Positions 12,488 through 24,815 of a stretch of 64,000 bases of DNA are shown here, piece by piece. The position numbers and the translations under genes are program-made. The stretch spans positions 14,358,144 to 14,422,143 of the forward strand of contig CP099849.1 of the NCBI GenBank assembly GCA_030062745.1, read 5' to 3'. Source of the stretch: Capitulum mitella (Eukaryota > Arthropoda > Thecostraca > Pollicipedomorpha > Pollicipedidae). Positions within the stretch are counted from its first letter, which is position 1, and each line of letters opens with the position of its first letter. The notes below the pieces were generated by a model that searched no databases, was not told where the DNA came from, and saw only the letters and a program-made list of their open reading frames with translations.

Positions 12488-15400
12488 TAATTTTCTGCGC
12501 AGACCCTAGCATTGTTACCAAAGTGCCACTTATTTCCAAACAGAACAATTTAGTCCGAGGGAATAAATGTGATCGCAATGGGTAGTTTTACGGTGTTCTG
12601 TGACCCCACGACACGGCCGCCCACGACCGGCCGACTCTTCCGGCTCCGGCTCCGGATCCACCTGACATCAATCCTCATATGAAAGCTTATCCCGCACTGT
12701 CTGTGCCCAGGGAGGGATCCGACGGGAAGACGAGCGGGGTGCGCCCCTCGGGCTCCAAGGGGCGAGGCGCCTTCTCGTCCCCCCCTTGGCATTTTGGCGC
12801 CCTTACGCGTTGAAAGCGGGCAAAGGCGCCAAAATGGTAAGGTCGCCCTTATACCCGCCTTGGGCGGAAACCCTGAAGCTGCCAAAGGCGAGTAAAAGCA
12901 TGTTAGCCATTCGCGGAGAAATGTTGTCCGGGAGTACAAAGGCACCCTTTCGTTAAAAAGCGCACATGTGCTTTCGTGCATCTTGTGGTAGGACATGGAC
13001 GCTCGAATGTTAAAAAGACGCTCCTGTGACATCGAGGAAGCGGCCATAATATAGTTCATGTGCGCACGGTCCTTTAAACGTGCCGTTAACACCGAGTTAT
13101 GTGACACATAGGGCACAGCGGACACACAAACGCCCTTGCGATGGTGCATTGGCGCCCTGGCGTTGAAGAGGCACCCTTGTGGTACAAACGAGTATGTTAT
13201 GGGCCTGGCGCCATCAAAAGGGGCTCAGCTGACATCGAGGGGGTGCCACGTGAATGATGTTTTCGTGTGTATGACGCCCATGTAACTCAGAGGCAACTTT
13301 CGTTGGCATATCATTCCACAGGCGCCCCTTCGGTGACAAAGCATTCAAAAGGCTACCCTGTGATCAAAAGGAGTCCGATTATTTGGAAGGGCTGCCCGTT
13401 GACCATGAAAATACATCCATACTGCAGTATATGTACTTCCTGCCGTTCAAAAGGTGCCCCCGTAACACCCTCCTCAGCGATGGGGTATTGGAACACTGCC
13501 TTTTAAAAAGGCGCCCCTGTTACACCTAGAGTGCATCCTGTCATGGAGAATGAGAACCTCGGTATTTAAAATGCGCCTATGTAGTACCTCTGAGCTGGTG
13601 CATGAAAGCCCTGTCTTTCAAAGGACGTCCCTGTGACACCAAGGAGGCGTCCATGCGACGTTGTATACACACCCTGTTTATCAAAACGCGTTTTCTTTTT
13701 ATAAAAACGCACCCCGTCGTTCCACAAGTCCATATGACATCAAGGGGGCGCCCTTGTGATGATTTTATGGCCAACATGTCGATCAGACGGCGTCCCTGCG
13801 ACATAAAGGGGCCGCCCCTGCGACGGAGTACGGCTGCACTGTCGTTCAAAAGCCATCCCTGTGACACAAAAAGTCGCCTTTGTGATGGAGTATGGGCGTC
13901 CTGTCCTTCAAAAGACACCCCTTGACACCCAGTAGGTGTCCATGCGATGGAGTATGGGTGGCCTGTCGGTCAAACAGCGCTACTGTGGATAGCAAGAAGG
14001 CGATCCTATGTTGGGGTATGGGCGCCCCATCATTAGAAAGGCATCCCGAAGACGCAAAGGCAGCCCGGTGAAGGATCATTACACCTTACGGCCCAAAATA
14101 ACACCCTGGTAACATTGATAAACCACCATCATTTTCGTAATAGGCACCCGTTTGTCAGAGTGGCTCCGCTGTCACTCAGGAACACAAAGCCAGATCTTAC
14201 GTTCAGACTGGCGTTTAATGTATTTTTTTTCTACCAACGAATTTCGCCCGTGAATATAAACGCGTCCTGTCATTAAAGGGTGCACGTGCAGCTTTGTGCG
14301 TTGTTGTGATCCGTGCTCTACTGTTATGTATGTGTTATGTGCTTCTGCTTTTCTGTTCCATGTATGTGCTCTTCTGTTAAAAAGGCACCCTTGTAACATC
14401 GGGAAATCGGCTATTAAGTGGAACATTTCTAATACAACATGGCTATATATTATATCGACATTCCCCTTTCCAGTGCGCACGAGTCAAAGCGCCATGGTGA
14501 GTCGTTTTGATGCTGCCTGCCACATACAACTGAATGTGTCGCGTGCTCGGCACTGTCTGGCGGCACCGTGATCGCCTGGGAGAGGCACCTCCTGCTACCT
14601 TAGGATCAACCTGTAGCATCTGAACCGGTCTATTACCAATCGATTGTCCCGAGTCTTGCGATTCAGAAAATATTACGTTAGCCCTGGTCATGTGACTGAT
14701 GACGTCACAGGCCACGGAAAACGCATAACACGACGTCGGAAAAACTGACATCGGTTTGTACATCACATCATAGGCAATATTAGTCTTAGAGCCTTCAACT
14801 AGGTATCAAACGAAAGGTCACGGTCTTCTGCATCAGAAGCACGCCAAAATGTTAAGAAATGCCCGGTCAAGATCAACTTAGGTTGGGTGAAATAATGGTC
14901 TTACTTCACATGCAAAAGATCGATGCTTACTCGCAGCCGTTTTGATCCACGTCACAGAAAGGACGGAAGTGAAACCTCCTGATGATCAGGTTTGCAAAAG
15001 AGCAATAAATGCTCCCTGGGATTCTTCATTGCGTCAAGCACAGAACTGAAATGACATATTTTGATAATTAAATCCGCTCTGTCTGCTCCTTATCGGGTCA
15101 AGGTCAAGCCAGGTCAGGACAGCTCGTCATTTTTCTCCTTCTGACTAAGAACAATAATTGCTCTCCGCTGCTAATGAACGATCTTCTACAGACATTGCAT
15201 TTCATTTCGTTTTGACGTGTTCCTATGACGTGACCTGACACGATCTCATGCTGCTCTTGGTAAAAATTACTAAGCGGCGCATATAGATTGGCTTGAGCGA
15301 TGGGGAAGGTCAGCGGCAATCACTTCTAGCACCCACAATGCAAATCAGCCCAACTGTCATCATGCATGTGACCTAGTATGATCTCTAATCACAGGTGCGA

Positions 15401-18400
15401 CCAAGGGGAGGGCGGGGGACCCGCCCGCCCCCAGGCCCACATTTTTTGTGTATGTACATCGTCTTCCATTGCATTGTCATTGTCATTGCATTCCATTGCA
15501 TTGTCATTGTCAATGCCATTCCATTGCACATTCGTCTTCCCGGCAGGCGATTTTCATATCATTCCAGTTCACGCTGAGTTCCGGGATCCCCCCGTTAAGA
15601 AAATCCTGGCTGCGCCCCTGTCTCTAATGCTGACGTGTCACGGTTGTATATCGTTTTGCGAACCGCGTCCAATGTAAATCCAAATAATTCATTAACTATA
15701 TTCGCAAATATCATAAAAACGAGGTATGTTCGCGCTATCGCGCGAAGAAGTGAAAACATGCAAAATTGTTTAACCAATACGCGCTGAAAATTTGAAAACG
15801 AATGCGCGCTTCAAAACCAGGTTGGACCGGACCTGACGGTTCAGAAGTTATTCAAAAAGAAAACAACCGACGGGAATGCCCTATTTCATCCCCAGGTGGT
15901 GCCGGGTTAAGCGCTATTACGATCGAATGCGGGGTCCTTCTGGCACGATTTTGGCGCCTTTTCGATGCCATTTTGGCCACTTTGGCGCGTTTTCATTGCG
16001 ACTGTGGCATCTTAACAATTCAGTTTTGGCGCCCCTAAAAGAAATCCACTACCGGCTTACCGCCCCCCCCCCCCTTGGAAGCATTTTGGATCCGTCCTTG
16101 CCTCTGCAAGAGCATTACCTCATGATCTGTACGATTAATATTGTACAAAATTACTAATACTTGGTACTTTGTTGTTCCTTTTACCTGTTACACTACACAT
16201 TTATCATTCCATGTGTAAAAAATGTTTGACAGGGCTCAGATGAGCATTGGTAGGGCTCAAACCAACACTGGTGGAGCTTAGGCCCTACTAGGCCTTTAGA
16301 AAATGACATCCGAATACACAAGGATCTCGGCCTGCCGGCGCGGCACCAGGACTACTCAGACGGCAGCCGGGCCAGTGGCCAGATGGACCGACACGACACG
16401 ATCGCCACTTTATGCCGATCGGCTGCACCAGCAGCGTCGGCAATAAAAATAACTCAACTCTCGTGTGGCGTTGCAGTGAGGATCATCACCGGCTCGCGAT
16501 CACGACTGACCATTACACTGCTGCGACTGAGTGACCTTTCGCAATCGGTCTCTGGGAAATGTTTTGGTCTTTAAATACGCATAGCAAATTTTTTCTTAGT
16601 TCGATGCTTACGTTTTCTTCCTTGTCTCTAGCTTCCTTCAGCAGTTCGAATGCTCGTTGAGACCGCATGAATTCGACGGCCTCTTTCTTCAGTTGTTGTT
16701 TCTTTTCGTATTCCTAAAAACAAGAGAAAATACTGTGCGTTTTATATCGCAATGCGGAGCGCTCGGACTCTGACGTGTTGAGATTTGTCGGTTGTTCTGC
16801 TTACATACTTCGGAGAGCGGACAACACTCTGTCATAGCTATCACCGTCTGCGGGCCTCCCAGCAGCAAGTCCCCGGAAGGGACCAAACGGATTGACACAA
16901 CACAGCACGTTGAGGTGAGCTGGGTCTCCGCAGCTCACCTCCTGCTTGTTGAGCTCCAGCTGACGTTCGTATTCCTCCGTGGCCAGCCGGATCTGACGCG
17001 CTTCCTCCAGCTCCTTCTTCTTGGCCTCCTCCTTGATGCGAATTCCGTCCGCGATGCTGGCACACACAGAGTGCCAATGGAGATTAAGGTAACGGGCCAT
17101 TCCTGACCAAAAGCCACGCATATGCCTTAAAAAAAACAGGTATCATTATATACCTGCGCATAAATCACTGTACTGCTTGTACGCATGAGGCGATAAGATT
17201 TGAATACGATTTGTTGTGGACAATGCAATGTCGTCAGGTTCGGCAGGAAAACGAACGGTGGAAACACCAGTCAATGCCCACATTCTGCATCCCGTGGCCC
17301 CTCCTACGACGCTCTTTGGCTCACTCCTTGGCGTTGGAGCGGGCCCTGGCAGCGCGTCTCTGCCGCTCTTCGTTGGCCTCGACCTCCGCCTGCAGGTCCC
17401 AATCCCAGTGCTGGTGGTGCTGCCACTGGCGCTCCCTCTCCTCCTCCTCCTTCTTGAGCCGAGCCTTCAGCGCCATTTGTTCGTCCCGCTCCTTCAACAC
17501 CTGCCAGTACCGACCAGGGCGCCACTCACAAAATGAAAACAGCACCAATCACCGACAGGGGTATCGCGTCGGCCAAGGGCGGATCCAGCCCGTGTGCAAA
17601 AAGGGGGGGGGGGGTAATCTCCATCCGTTTAACCTAACCTACCCCCAAATATTGATTTCACCTCGGATTTCGGCCGCTTTGTTTCGCCGATGGATCGCCG
17701 CCGGAAATGGACATATTAAGGAAATGTTAAGAAAACAAACGGAAAATTATACTTCTTCCGCCCAAAAAGGAGACCAAGACATATTAGCCCCCTTTTCCAA
17801 AGGGAGCCATCGCCTCAATGCCGCCCCCCCCCGCCCTCCCCCACCCCCGGATCCGCCAATGGCGCTGGCAATGTCCAAATAACGAAATTAGTTTCAGGCT
17901 TGACAAATTCCTGTCCATGGCCGTGTAATGGTTTGTGAACATAACCGGTGCCCACCCATCACTGCCTCCCAGGCAGGTCCGCACAGGGCACTGGCACACC
18001 TGCCGACCTCGGCGGTCGCCGACTCCTCTCCCTCTGTCGTCCCGTCCCTCTCACCAGTCAGCCTACCTCGGACAACAGAAGCGCTCCGTCCAGGTTGCGA
18101 ACGCGCTCCTCATTGTGGAAGAGCATCTCGCGGGCGGCGTCCAGTTTCTTTTTCCTGATGGCGGCCTGCGTCACCAGGCGACAGGTGACGGGTGCAAACA
18201 GAAAACAGGGGGACGCTGCCCTCGGCTTTCCAGAGTCGGCTGGATTTGACCACGATGACACCACGTGGCCGGATCACAGCCCCTCGCTCCCAGCCATGCT
18301 AATCCAATCGGGACTCAGCCATGCCCACCCTAAACCGCCAGTGTCCACACAAAAAGCAAACAAACAAATGTCCAATAATTCCTTTATGCTTTAAATGTGG

Positions 18401-21400
18401 AAAGGCCAGAAGTAGAACAAGAACACTCAGAAGTGCCTAAATATATGACATTAATATAAACTTTAGGTCATTTTAGCTTTGAACTTTGCCCCCGCATGAT
18501 TCACATGTCAGCAGCCCTGCCCAACACAGATGAGAACGAGTCTGCAATGAGCCTCGCCATCTTGGGGTGACCATGACTACAACGAGTACAAAGGACAAGA
18601 CGTTTTACGAGAATTGCTGTCTATACACTTTACACAAACGACGTAAATAAAATGGGTCAGATTACCTGAATTTCCGCTTCTTCTGCATCGATTTTGAGCT
18701 GGTCTTCTTCTTTCTTTCGGATTCGGTCTTCACGATCTTGCAGCCTCTTAGCATGCAGTTTCTGAGGGGAGGTTACATACGTGCCAAATACAAGCATACT
18801 CCATGAATCTTCAGATGTGTATGTGCCCCATGACAACGTTTTTGCAGGAAGCCAGAAGTCTTAACTTGGCGTCGGAACGACAATCCACACGTTTGCCGAA
18901 CTACCGTCCAGATCCGTCCTTTCGCATCGAGTGAAACTTGCCCTAGTTTAGAATCAGGACGCAAAACAAGAAATCGGACTCATAAATCAGTCTCCTCCAC
19001 GATATCCCTGTGAGCGATTCTTGATATCCGGCCATTCTCCGGTTATCTCATATCTTGTTTATGTTTCGGCGCACTAGTGGATACCGATGCGCCGGATCGT
19101 TTTTTTTTTTGTGATCCGGCCGGATACCGGACATGCCAGACTGAAGTGCCGGATGGACGGATATCCGGCCGGATACTGGATATTATGCTTACCTTTTTTT
19201 ATTTACCATTTTTTATTAAAAATGAAGCAGAGGACTGAACTGGAAAAAGAAAGATGTGAAAATCGGAAAACTGAGACAAATATTAACAGCTTGTGATTTA
19301 TATCCGTAGTACCAACAGTTATTGTGACATTACCATAAGCTTCACTGTAAAAAAAAAAATAATACAGAACACAAAGATCAGAGCGGAGCTCACCATCTCT
19401 CACTGCAGGCCATACTTAGCGTGGTAAGCGTTCTATGCGAAAACCAATGTATGCATCTTGAAGTATGTTGTCCCTTAATGCATTTGTATCAGGGTACTTG
19501 CAAAAGATACAAAATTGGGAAAATAGCAAGCTGATGCACCAAAAAAACGGGTTACTGGGCGTATGCTGACTATTGTTGCACAACTGTGAGCTCCAGTCTC
19601 ACCCTGGCAAAATACGCCTCAACCCTCCCGAACTAAAAAGAAAAAGAAGAACTAAGAAGAAAAAGGGGTGCCCCAGACAGACCTTGGCACTATCAGTTAC
19701 ACTGACAATATAAAAAGGCACGTTTCTCCTGAAATGGTTTTGTAGGCAGACATTGGAGCAACGTCTCGATCGTACACTGGGACACTGAAAAGCCGGTTAT
19801 ATCCGGCCGGATACCGGATACCAGATAATTTCAAATTTTCGGCCGGATATCCGGCCGGACCGGATATCCGGTGCATTCCCATTAGTGGAGTTTTATATCT
19901 CTCATGACAGTGTTCAAGCACCACCTGCTCTTAGAAAAGCACCTCCTGAAGAAAAAATGACATCTAGTTTTTTTCCGATTTCATCCCAATCGTCGGACAT
20001 ACAATGCAACATGTACTTAAAATGCCAAAACCTATCAAAATGAATGAAAATTGAATAACAAAATGAAATAAATAAAATAAGCAAAAAATGACTCTAAAAG
20101 AAATAAAATACGGTAAAATGAAACACAGAAAATAGCACAAAGCATATTTTGTTTCACACAGTTACGGCGACATAACTTCAATACGACGCCTCGTGGGACA
20201 TATGTCGAACAAGGCCTATTTCGTTGCAGCTTGCATCACTGTTTTCCCTTAAGACATTTCGCAGCATAAAAGGATATTTATCGATCTACCTGAAAACTTC
20301 CCATGACAGAGCTTGCAAACTTAAACTTCACGCGCGCCAATAACATGGTTCACTGTCCTTACTGAACGGTCCCAAAAGGCGCATGTAAAACAGAACTATG
20401 AGTGAAAACACCACTTCCGGAATAGTTGTGTGGAAAAGTTATGTAAAAGGAAAAATCTGCAAGCCAACGCATGGTGAATGCATCTACGCAAATTCCAAAA
20501 CAACCAGCTATCTCCTATGGAAAATCATGATTTCTGCGCCCAGTGACTGCGAAGATTAGTCTTCAAAAGTCGTTATGACCCGTCCGACCCGCTCAACTTG
20601 ATATTTTTTCTGTTAGTAAAGCTAAGACTCACTGGGCCTTGGATCTCGCACGTAATTGCCATGTGTCCTAGAATGATGCATTACTGAGATGAAACAAACT
20701 GAATCGATGAGTATGGCTGGATAAGTATGACCAGAAAAACGGTTGCATTTAGTAGATGTAGTAGCCAGCCAATATGGCTGGGTACAAAAGCCAAGAGAGC
20801 TTTTTGTTTGTTAAGATAAGTGCGGCTACAACATATTTCATATTTCAATGTGAGAAATCGGCCGTATGTTCGGAGAAACCAATCGCAGAAAAAAAACTCA
20901 AAGGTAAATGCTGTCATCAAATGTCCTCCGTGCAGTCAGGGGCATAAGATACGTGTACAGTTCGCGACACACAAAATAAATAACAGACGACAAAATCAGC
21001 TTCCCACGAAACAACTATACTCCACGAAATTACGGTCATCATCCCTGTTGAGAGAGATTATCTATCCTTCTCGTGTTAAATGATTGACCTAGTCCTAGGG
21101 CTTACCGATGGTCAGGAGATTTGGGTTTGTTGGTAAAGTGGTGGACCGGGAAATCAGCTACCTTTGTTTAACACGAATTGACCACTGCCAGCAAGCCGCA
21201 AGCAATCGAGAACGGATACATTTTCGAGAAATGATTAACCGAAATAAAACTAACAGAAACAAAAGGAGAGAATAGTGAGATACACAGGCAAACGCAAATT
21301 AACCCGGCGCAAGTATACACAAATAAATCTGCCCATTTCTAAAATACAGCAACCGTCACTAATCAATGTTTTTTTGTGAGCAGTATCCGTCTGCAATAGC

Positions 21401-22686
21401 CGGGTATGCAGCAAGCTGCATCCCGGTTAACAATGGTAAAAAAAGTCGTACAGCCGTTCATTTTTTTTTTTCAAAAATACTACCCGGAGCCTAACGCCAA
21501 CTTTTCACGAACGTTCTGAGTTTGTTCCAGAGCTGCAGCATCCTGACCCACGACGATATAACGAAGTAAAGGTGCTCGGGTTTTGGCAGTTCTGAGCAGG
21601 CTGTCACGTCGCAACTCGATGCAACCCACCACATCACGCAATGTGGCGCTTTGTCACAATAACGGGCTTTTCCATAACTGGAAATCATAACATCAAATAT
21701 TTGGAGGTCTGAAATAAAACTGGGAAAATATGGAAGTTTTGCTAAAAAGGGATGATGCGCCGCATGGTCTGATGCGCAAGAACCACTTACACCCGCAGAC
21801 AGGCTTCACGGTCTTAATCAGGAACTCAGCGCAATGCCCTCTCAGTTACACCTGTGCAGGTCACCCAGAACGGGTGCACCACAGACGATAACTGAACAAA
21901 GTATCGCATGGCGCAGTATCAAATGAGAATATCCTCAAAGCAAGACGTCGAACGCAAGTCATCGAACAGGAAAAATGTCAAGAGATAAAACTGCCGAAAA
22001 GGAAAAACAGATGAGCGACAAAACATTGACCAGGGATGAATACCAAAATGGAAAACTATCCGTGGACAAAATATCGACTAGCGAAATATCAAATGGAACA
22101 ACATCGAACACAAACAATGAGCACTGTTTATTGTTTTTTCATTCGATGTTGTTGCCAAGACGTTTTTTTCCATTTCGACGAACATATTCCATGTTTGTCC
22201 ACGTTCAAAGTTTTCTCCTTCGAAATATTATATAAATATTTGGTATCTATGCCTGTCGATATCTACCCTGGTCCATATTTCGCGTTCCATATTTCGTTTT
22301 CGACATTTCCCTGACCCTTCCCTGGTCGTTGTTCAGTCATGTGACGATATCAGAACCCCCAGAAACGTCAATCGGGAGTCTGGTCCGGTCACGTGACGGT
22401 CCCGTCTCCGCCACCACAGCCGTCGTGCGGCACTGCCGTCCGGTCACGTGATGCGCTATCAGCGCTGCGCCGGCGGGCGCGCGGCACGTACCGCCAGTGT
22501 GTTAGGCCAATCGTCCTTCATCTGTTTAGAGGTGGCCTGGCGTTGCTGGGCAGCGCGGCGCTGTCGCTCTCGACGCGCCGCCTCTTCCTGCTCTCGCGTC
22601 AGATGGCCGCGGATCGAGGTCCACTTGTCGCGCGACAGCAGCACCGCATCGTTCGGCAGCTCGGCCGGCACGTACACCAGCGGCAT
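10017..22686 (-). CDS. CFAP210: Cilia- and flagella-associated protein 210 (CCDC173-like), last exon not found
   Basis: CFAP210 is a coiled-coil microtubule inner protein that stabilises the A-tubule of axonemal doublets in cilia and sperm tails. Eight exons, 5' to 3': 22686-22492, 18761-18666, 18165-18067, 17500-17325, 17056-16939, 16713-16612, 10818-10384 and 10190-10017. Phases are 0,0,0,2,0,0,0, all with GT-AG borders. The ATG at 22686 has a fair context (GCAGCCATG). The diagnostic order is AVLLSRDKWTSIRGHL, then DWPNTLA, NEERVRNLDGALLLSE, VLKERDEQMALK, long Glu/Arg/Lys coiled coil, and KREKEKFDEYVRTEIERL. Each follows the vertebrate CFAP210 order as I recall it. About 465 residues are recovered, against about 550 in vertebrates. 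Missing are the C-terminal ~50 residues and perhaps a five-residue microexon after DWPNTLA. CFAP45 and CFAP53 are related-looking alternatives but fit less well. Confidence 0.85.
10860..10985. repeat. ATTCG/GATTC degenerate repeat
   Basis: There is a dense run of ATTCGGATTCG, GAATATTCGAAT and similar words just upstream (on the gene strand) of CFAP210 exon 7. Related GATTCGATTC-rich patches lie at about 11330-11480 and 12105-12240. All are intronic and have no fixed period. Confidence 0.6.
12431..12491. repeat. (TA)n microsatellite
   Basis: About 45 bases of uninterrupted TA lie inside a near-palindrome (TACATATTAAT at the right, its mirror at the left). The microsatellite is in the large CFAP210 intron. 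Confidence 0.95.
12690..14480. repeat. Degenerate ~65-bp tandem satellite
   Basis: About 1.8 kb of loosely repeated units have a spacing of 63-67 bases, best seen from GATGGAGTATGGG at 13883 and 13946 and GGGGTATGGG near 14013. Recurrent words are GGCGCCC, TTCAAAAGGC, CCCTGTGACAC and CATGCGATGG. Many weak open frames run on both strands and none looks like a gene. A separate piece of the same repeat is at 24240-24480. Confidence 0.75.
15390..15620. mobile_element. MITE-like element with exact 8-bp target duplication
   Basis: The 231-base insert is flanked by identical TCTCTAAT at 15382-15389 and 15621-15628. Its ends are CACAGGTGCGACCAAGG on the left and CTGGCTGCGCCCCTG on the right, which are imperfect inverted repeats of a CAGGGGCGCAGCCAGG type. 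The 8-bp duplication and CAG-type terminus suggest a non-autonomous hAT element. The interior has CATTGCATTGTCATTG simple repeats and no gene. Confidence 0.7.
16308..16345 (-). pseudogene. Relic copy of the CFAP210 exon-7 acceptor
   Basis: On the minus strand the sequence CCGGCAGGCCGAGATCCTTG closely repeats the acceptor and first codons of exon 7 at 10818 (CCGGCAGGCTGAGATCCGTG). It would encode AEILVY where the real exon has AEIRVY. The similarity ends within about 30 bases and the frame meets a stop soon after. It lies in the same intron as the functional exon, so a partial local duplication is likely. Confidence 0.55.
19072..19887. mobile_element. Putative hAT-like non-autonomous element with CCGGATATCCGG arrays
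   Basis: The left end reads CACTAGTGGATACCGATGCG and the right end, read inward, CACTAATGGGAATGCACCGG. Subterminal blocks at each end are built from palindromic GGATATCCGGCCGGAT words (19,080-19,180 and 19,795-19,880). I see no target duplication and no transposase frame inside. It lies in the first long CFAP210 intron. Confidence 0.55.
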
Positions 22687-23030
22687 GGCTGCGCTCGACC
22701 GGCTCGGCCCTGGTGCTCGGCGCCACTGCGACGGCCGGCGGCGGCCCAGACCGCTCGGTGCACCACCTGTCCAGACAGAGCGACCGACTACAGACCACCA
22801 GCGGCTCACAGCGACTGGCTTAGTAGACCCCACCCACTGCGCAAGGCCACCGGTGGGTGGGGCCTTGCATGTGACGTCATATGCGGCCCGCCAATCAGCG
22901 ACATGTACCGTCGATCGGTCAGTCGGACCCCATCGCTGGGAGATGGCAACCGATGACGACACAGCGACGGCTATGGGGCTCGGACTCGGATTTCGCGGAG
23001 GTGTAATGGTTGGCGTCAAAGTATGACGAA
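22340..23030 (-). promoter_or_regulatory. CpG-rich region around the CFAP210 start
   Basis: The first CFAP210 exon sits in a roughly 700-base GC- and CpG-rich stretch. The minus-strand frame stays open upstream of the chosen ATG to 23019, so a longer N terminus cannot be excluded, though its composition (Pro, Arg, Ser) looks untranslated. Two TCACGTGA-like E-box palindromes at 22389-22397 and 22444-22450 lie just inside intron 1. The promoter role is inferred from position and composition only. Confidence 0.4.
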
Positions 23031-23619
23031 CTGGCGACTTGAGTTCAATTCTCGTTGATGCCGGGTTTTCGTTCGACTGTCATTTTCGAATTGTGTATAC
23101 AGGGACCTGACGTCAGTGCCTAAATTTAGACAGGTACGTGCTTTAAAGGACCGAGGTTATTCTTCATAAACTGACATAGTGATTCGACTTGCGTATTTTT
23201 CAGCCGAGGGCTCGACAACCTAATCTCGTCCAAAATGTGGGTTTCTCAAACGATTTAGCCCATTCTGTTTTGATCAACGGAAATTTTTAAGTTTTTGTTA
23301 CCACTTATCGAATAAAAAGTTCTATATATCTCCATATAGATGTATATAGGTATATATAGGTGTACATATATACAAGACAGAAAAATAGATACACCACTTT
23401 ATGCCTTATTCTATACTTTGTGCCTATCTCTTACCTGTTGCGGCCATTCTCCCTTCAAAACCGGTAGAAAATAACTGGGGGCCCAAACCAACATTCCAGG
23501 GGCCCAAATGAACACGGGGGAGGCAGTGACCTCTAAAAAGAATACAAACCGACACCCTTGCACTCAACTGTTGTATGAAACTACGTATTTCAATAATATT
23601 TTTTATGCCATCTGCGTTT

Positions 23620-23832
23620 TTAGGTACAACTATGATTTCGCGGGAATTAGTAAAAGTGATTATATATATGTTGCAAAAGCAAACATTATATGTTTTCCTG
23701 CGCGTTAAACATGGAGCAAATTACATAAAATTGCTGTTTTTCTATAAATTTCGTCATATGCCTAAGTCACATGGCGAAATTTGACATTTGCCCCCTCCCT
23801 CCGAGGAAAATCCTGGCTACCAGCGTGCAGAC
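23620..23832 (-). mobile_element. Fragment of the 35091 MITE family, inverted
   Basis: This matches the element at 35091-35369 read on the other strand. Shared words are GCGTTAAACATGGAGCAAAT, TTTCGTCATATGCC, GACATTTGCCCCCTCCCT and the terminal GAAAATCCTGGCTAC. The right end near 23832 corresponds to the other copy's left terminus. The left limit is unclear. Confidence 0.6.
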
Positions 23833-24239
23833 ATATACAGCCGAAGGGAGGACTTGCCCAGCTGAACAGGGGTCCCTTCATTCGTCAAGCGCTTTCGGAA
23901 ACAAAACTGCGACTGCGCTCACTGACCAGGGTCGGATTCTGGGTTTCGGGAAGGGTTATCGGGATATCGCACGCACCCTAAAGAGCTCATATGATGAATG
24001 TTTTGCATGGGAGTGTTTCTTGTTATGTGCTACTTCCCGAAGGTTCCAGTCTTGGAGGAGAATCCGTGAAATGGCTGGGACTAAATAAAATAATCGCAGG
24101 TCGCAAGTTGCATAAAGAAACAGAGTGTGGAGCCCTAAAACCCGAAGGTCATGGTACTTGTATACAGGCACCACGGGCGAAGGGGGCGATCTTGGTTGCC
24201 TTACCCGCCGAAGGTAGATGAGAGCAGGGATGCCATTCA

Positions 24240-24480
24240 CGGACGAATTTTACCCGTGGATACAAAAGCACCCACCCTGTCGTTACACAGTGCACGTCAC
24301 ATCGCGTACCCTTATAGTGGAAAGACGTCCTGTACTATAGACGAAGCAGTCATAATATGGCTCATGTGCGTCCCGTTCTTTCAAAAGGCGTCGTTAACAG
24401 AGTTTTGTGACACAGACAGGGCGCAGAGGACACAGAGGCATGCGCATTACGACGGTGCATGGGCACTAGACCAGTGCAAA
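24240..24480 (+). repeat. Dispersed copy of the 12.7-14.5 kb satellite
   Basis: The stretch CATAATATGGCTCATGTGCG followed by CTTTCAAAAGGC, CGTTAACA, TTGTGACACA and CGACGGTGCATGGGC matches 13040-13160 in order and spacing, with ordinary divergence. The repeat is therefore dispersed as well as tandem. Confidence 0.7.
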
Positions 24481-24669
24481 TAAAAAATCACTTTTGCTCC
24501 GAAACCCGCGAGCAACGGTGATTTCCTCTGCCATGAACTATTTATGACGTTTTATGAAGGTTTCAATCAGGAAACGTAAAAATCCATCGAGCGTAAACGG
24601 TATGAAGTTGCAAATGTTGGCCCGATTTTTGCTTGAAAATCTCCCTTGGAATAGCATACCCGATCAATT

Positions 24670-24815
24670 CTCACACCCATACCCACACACACCCACACCC
24701 ACACACACCCGCACGCGCGCGCGCGCTCACACACACACGCGCGCACACGTACACGCACACGCACACACACACACATACACACACGCACGCACGCACGCAC
24801 GCACGCACGCATGCA
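24670..24815. repeat. (CA)n/(CG)n/(CACG)n alternating repeat
   Basis: About 145 bases are almost entirely alternating purine-pyrimidine: CACACCCACAC, GCGCGCGCGCGC, CACACACGCGCG, then CACG tetranucleotides. Such sequence is known to favour left-handed DNA. Open frames of Thr/His or Ala/Cys/Val repeats here are artefacts. Confidence 0.9.

Noticed and set aside
12690-14480. CRISPR-like array
   Set aside because: Units are degenerate and contiguous without unique spacers, in a eukaryotic intron; it is a minisatellite.
10017-22686. CFAP45 or CFAP53 as the identity of the minus-strand coiled-coil gene
   Set aside because: These share the coiled-coil style, but the order of the N-terminal SRDKW, DWPNT and NLDGALLLSE segments and the DEYVRTEIERL end fit CFAP210 better.
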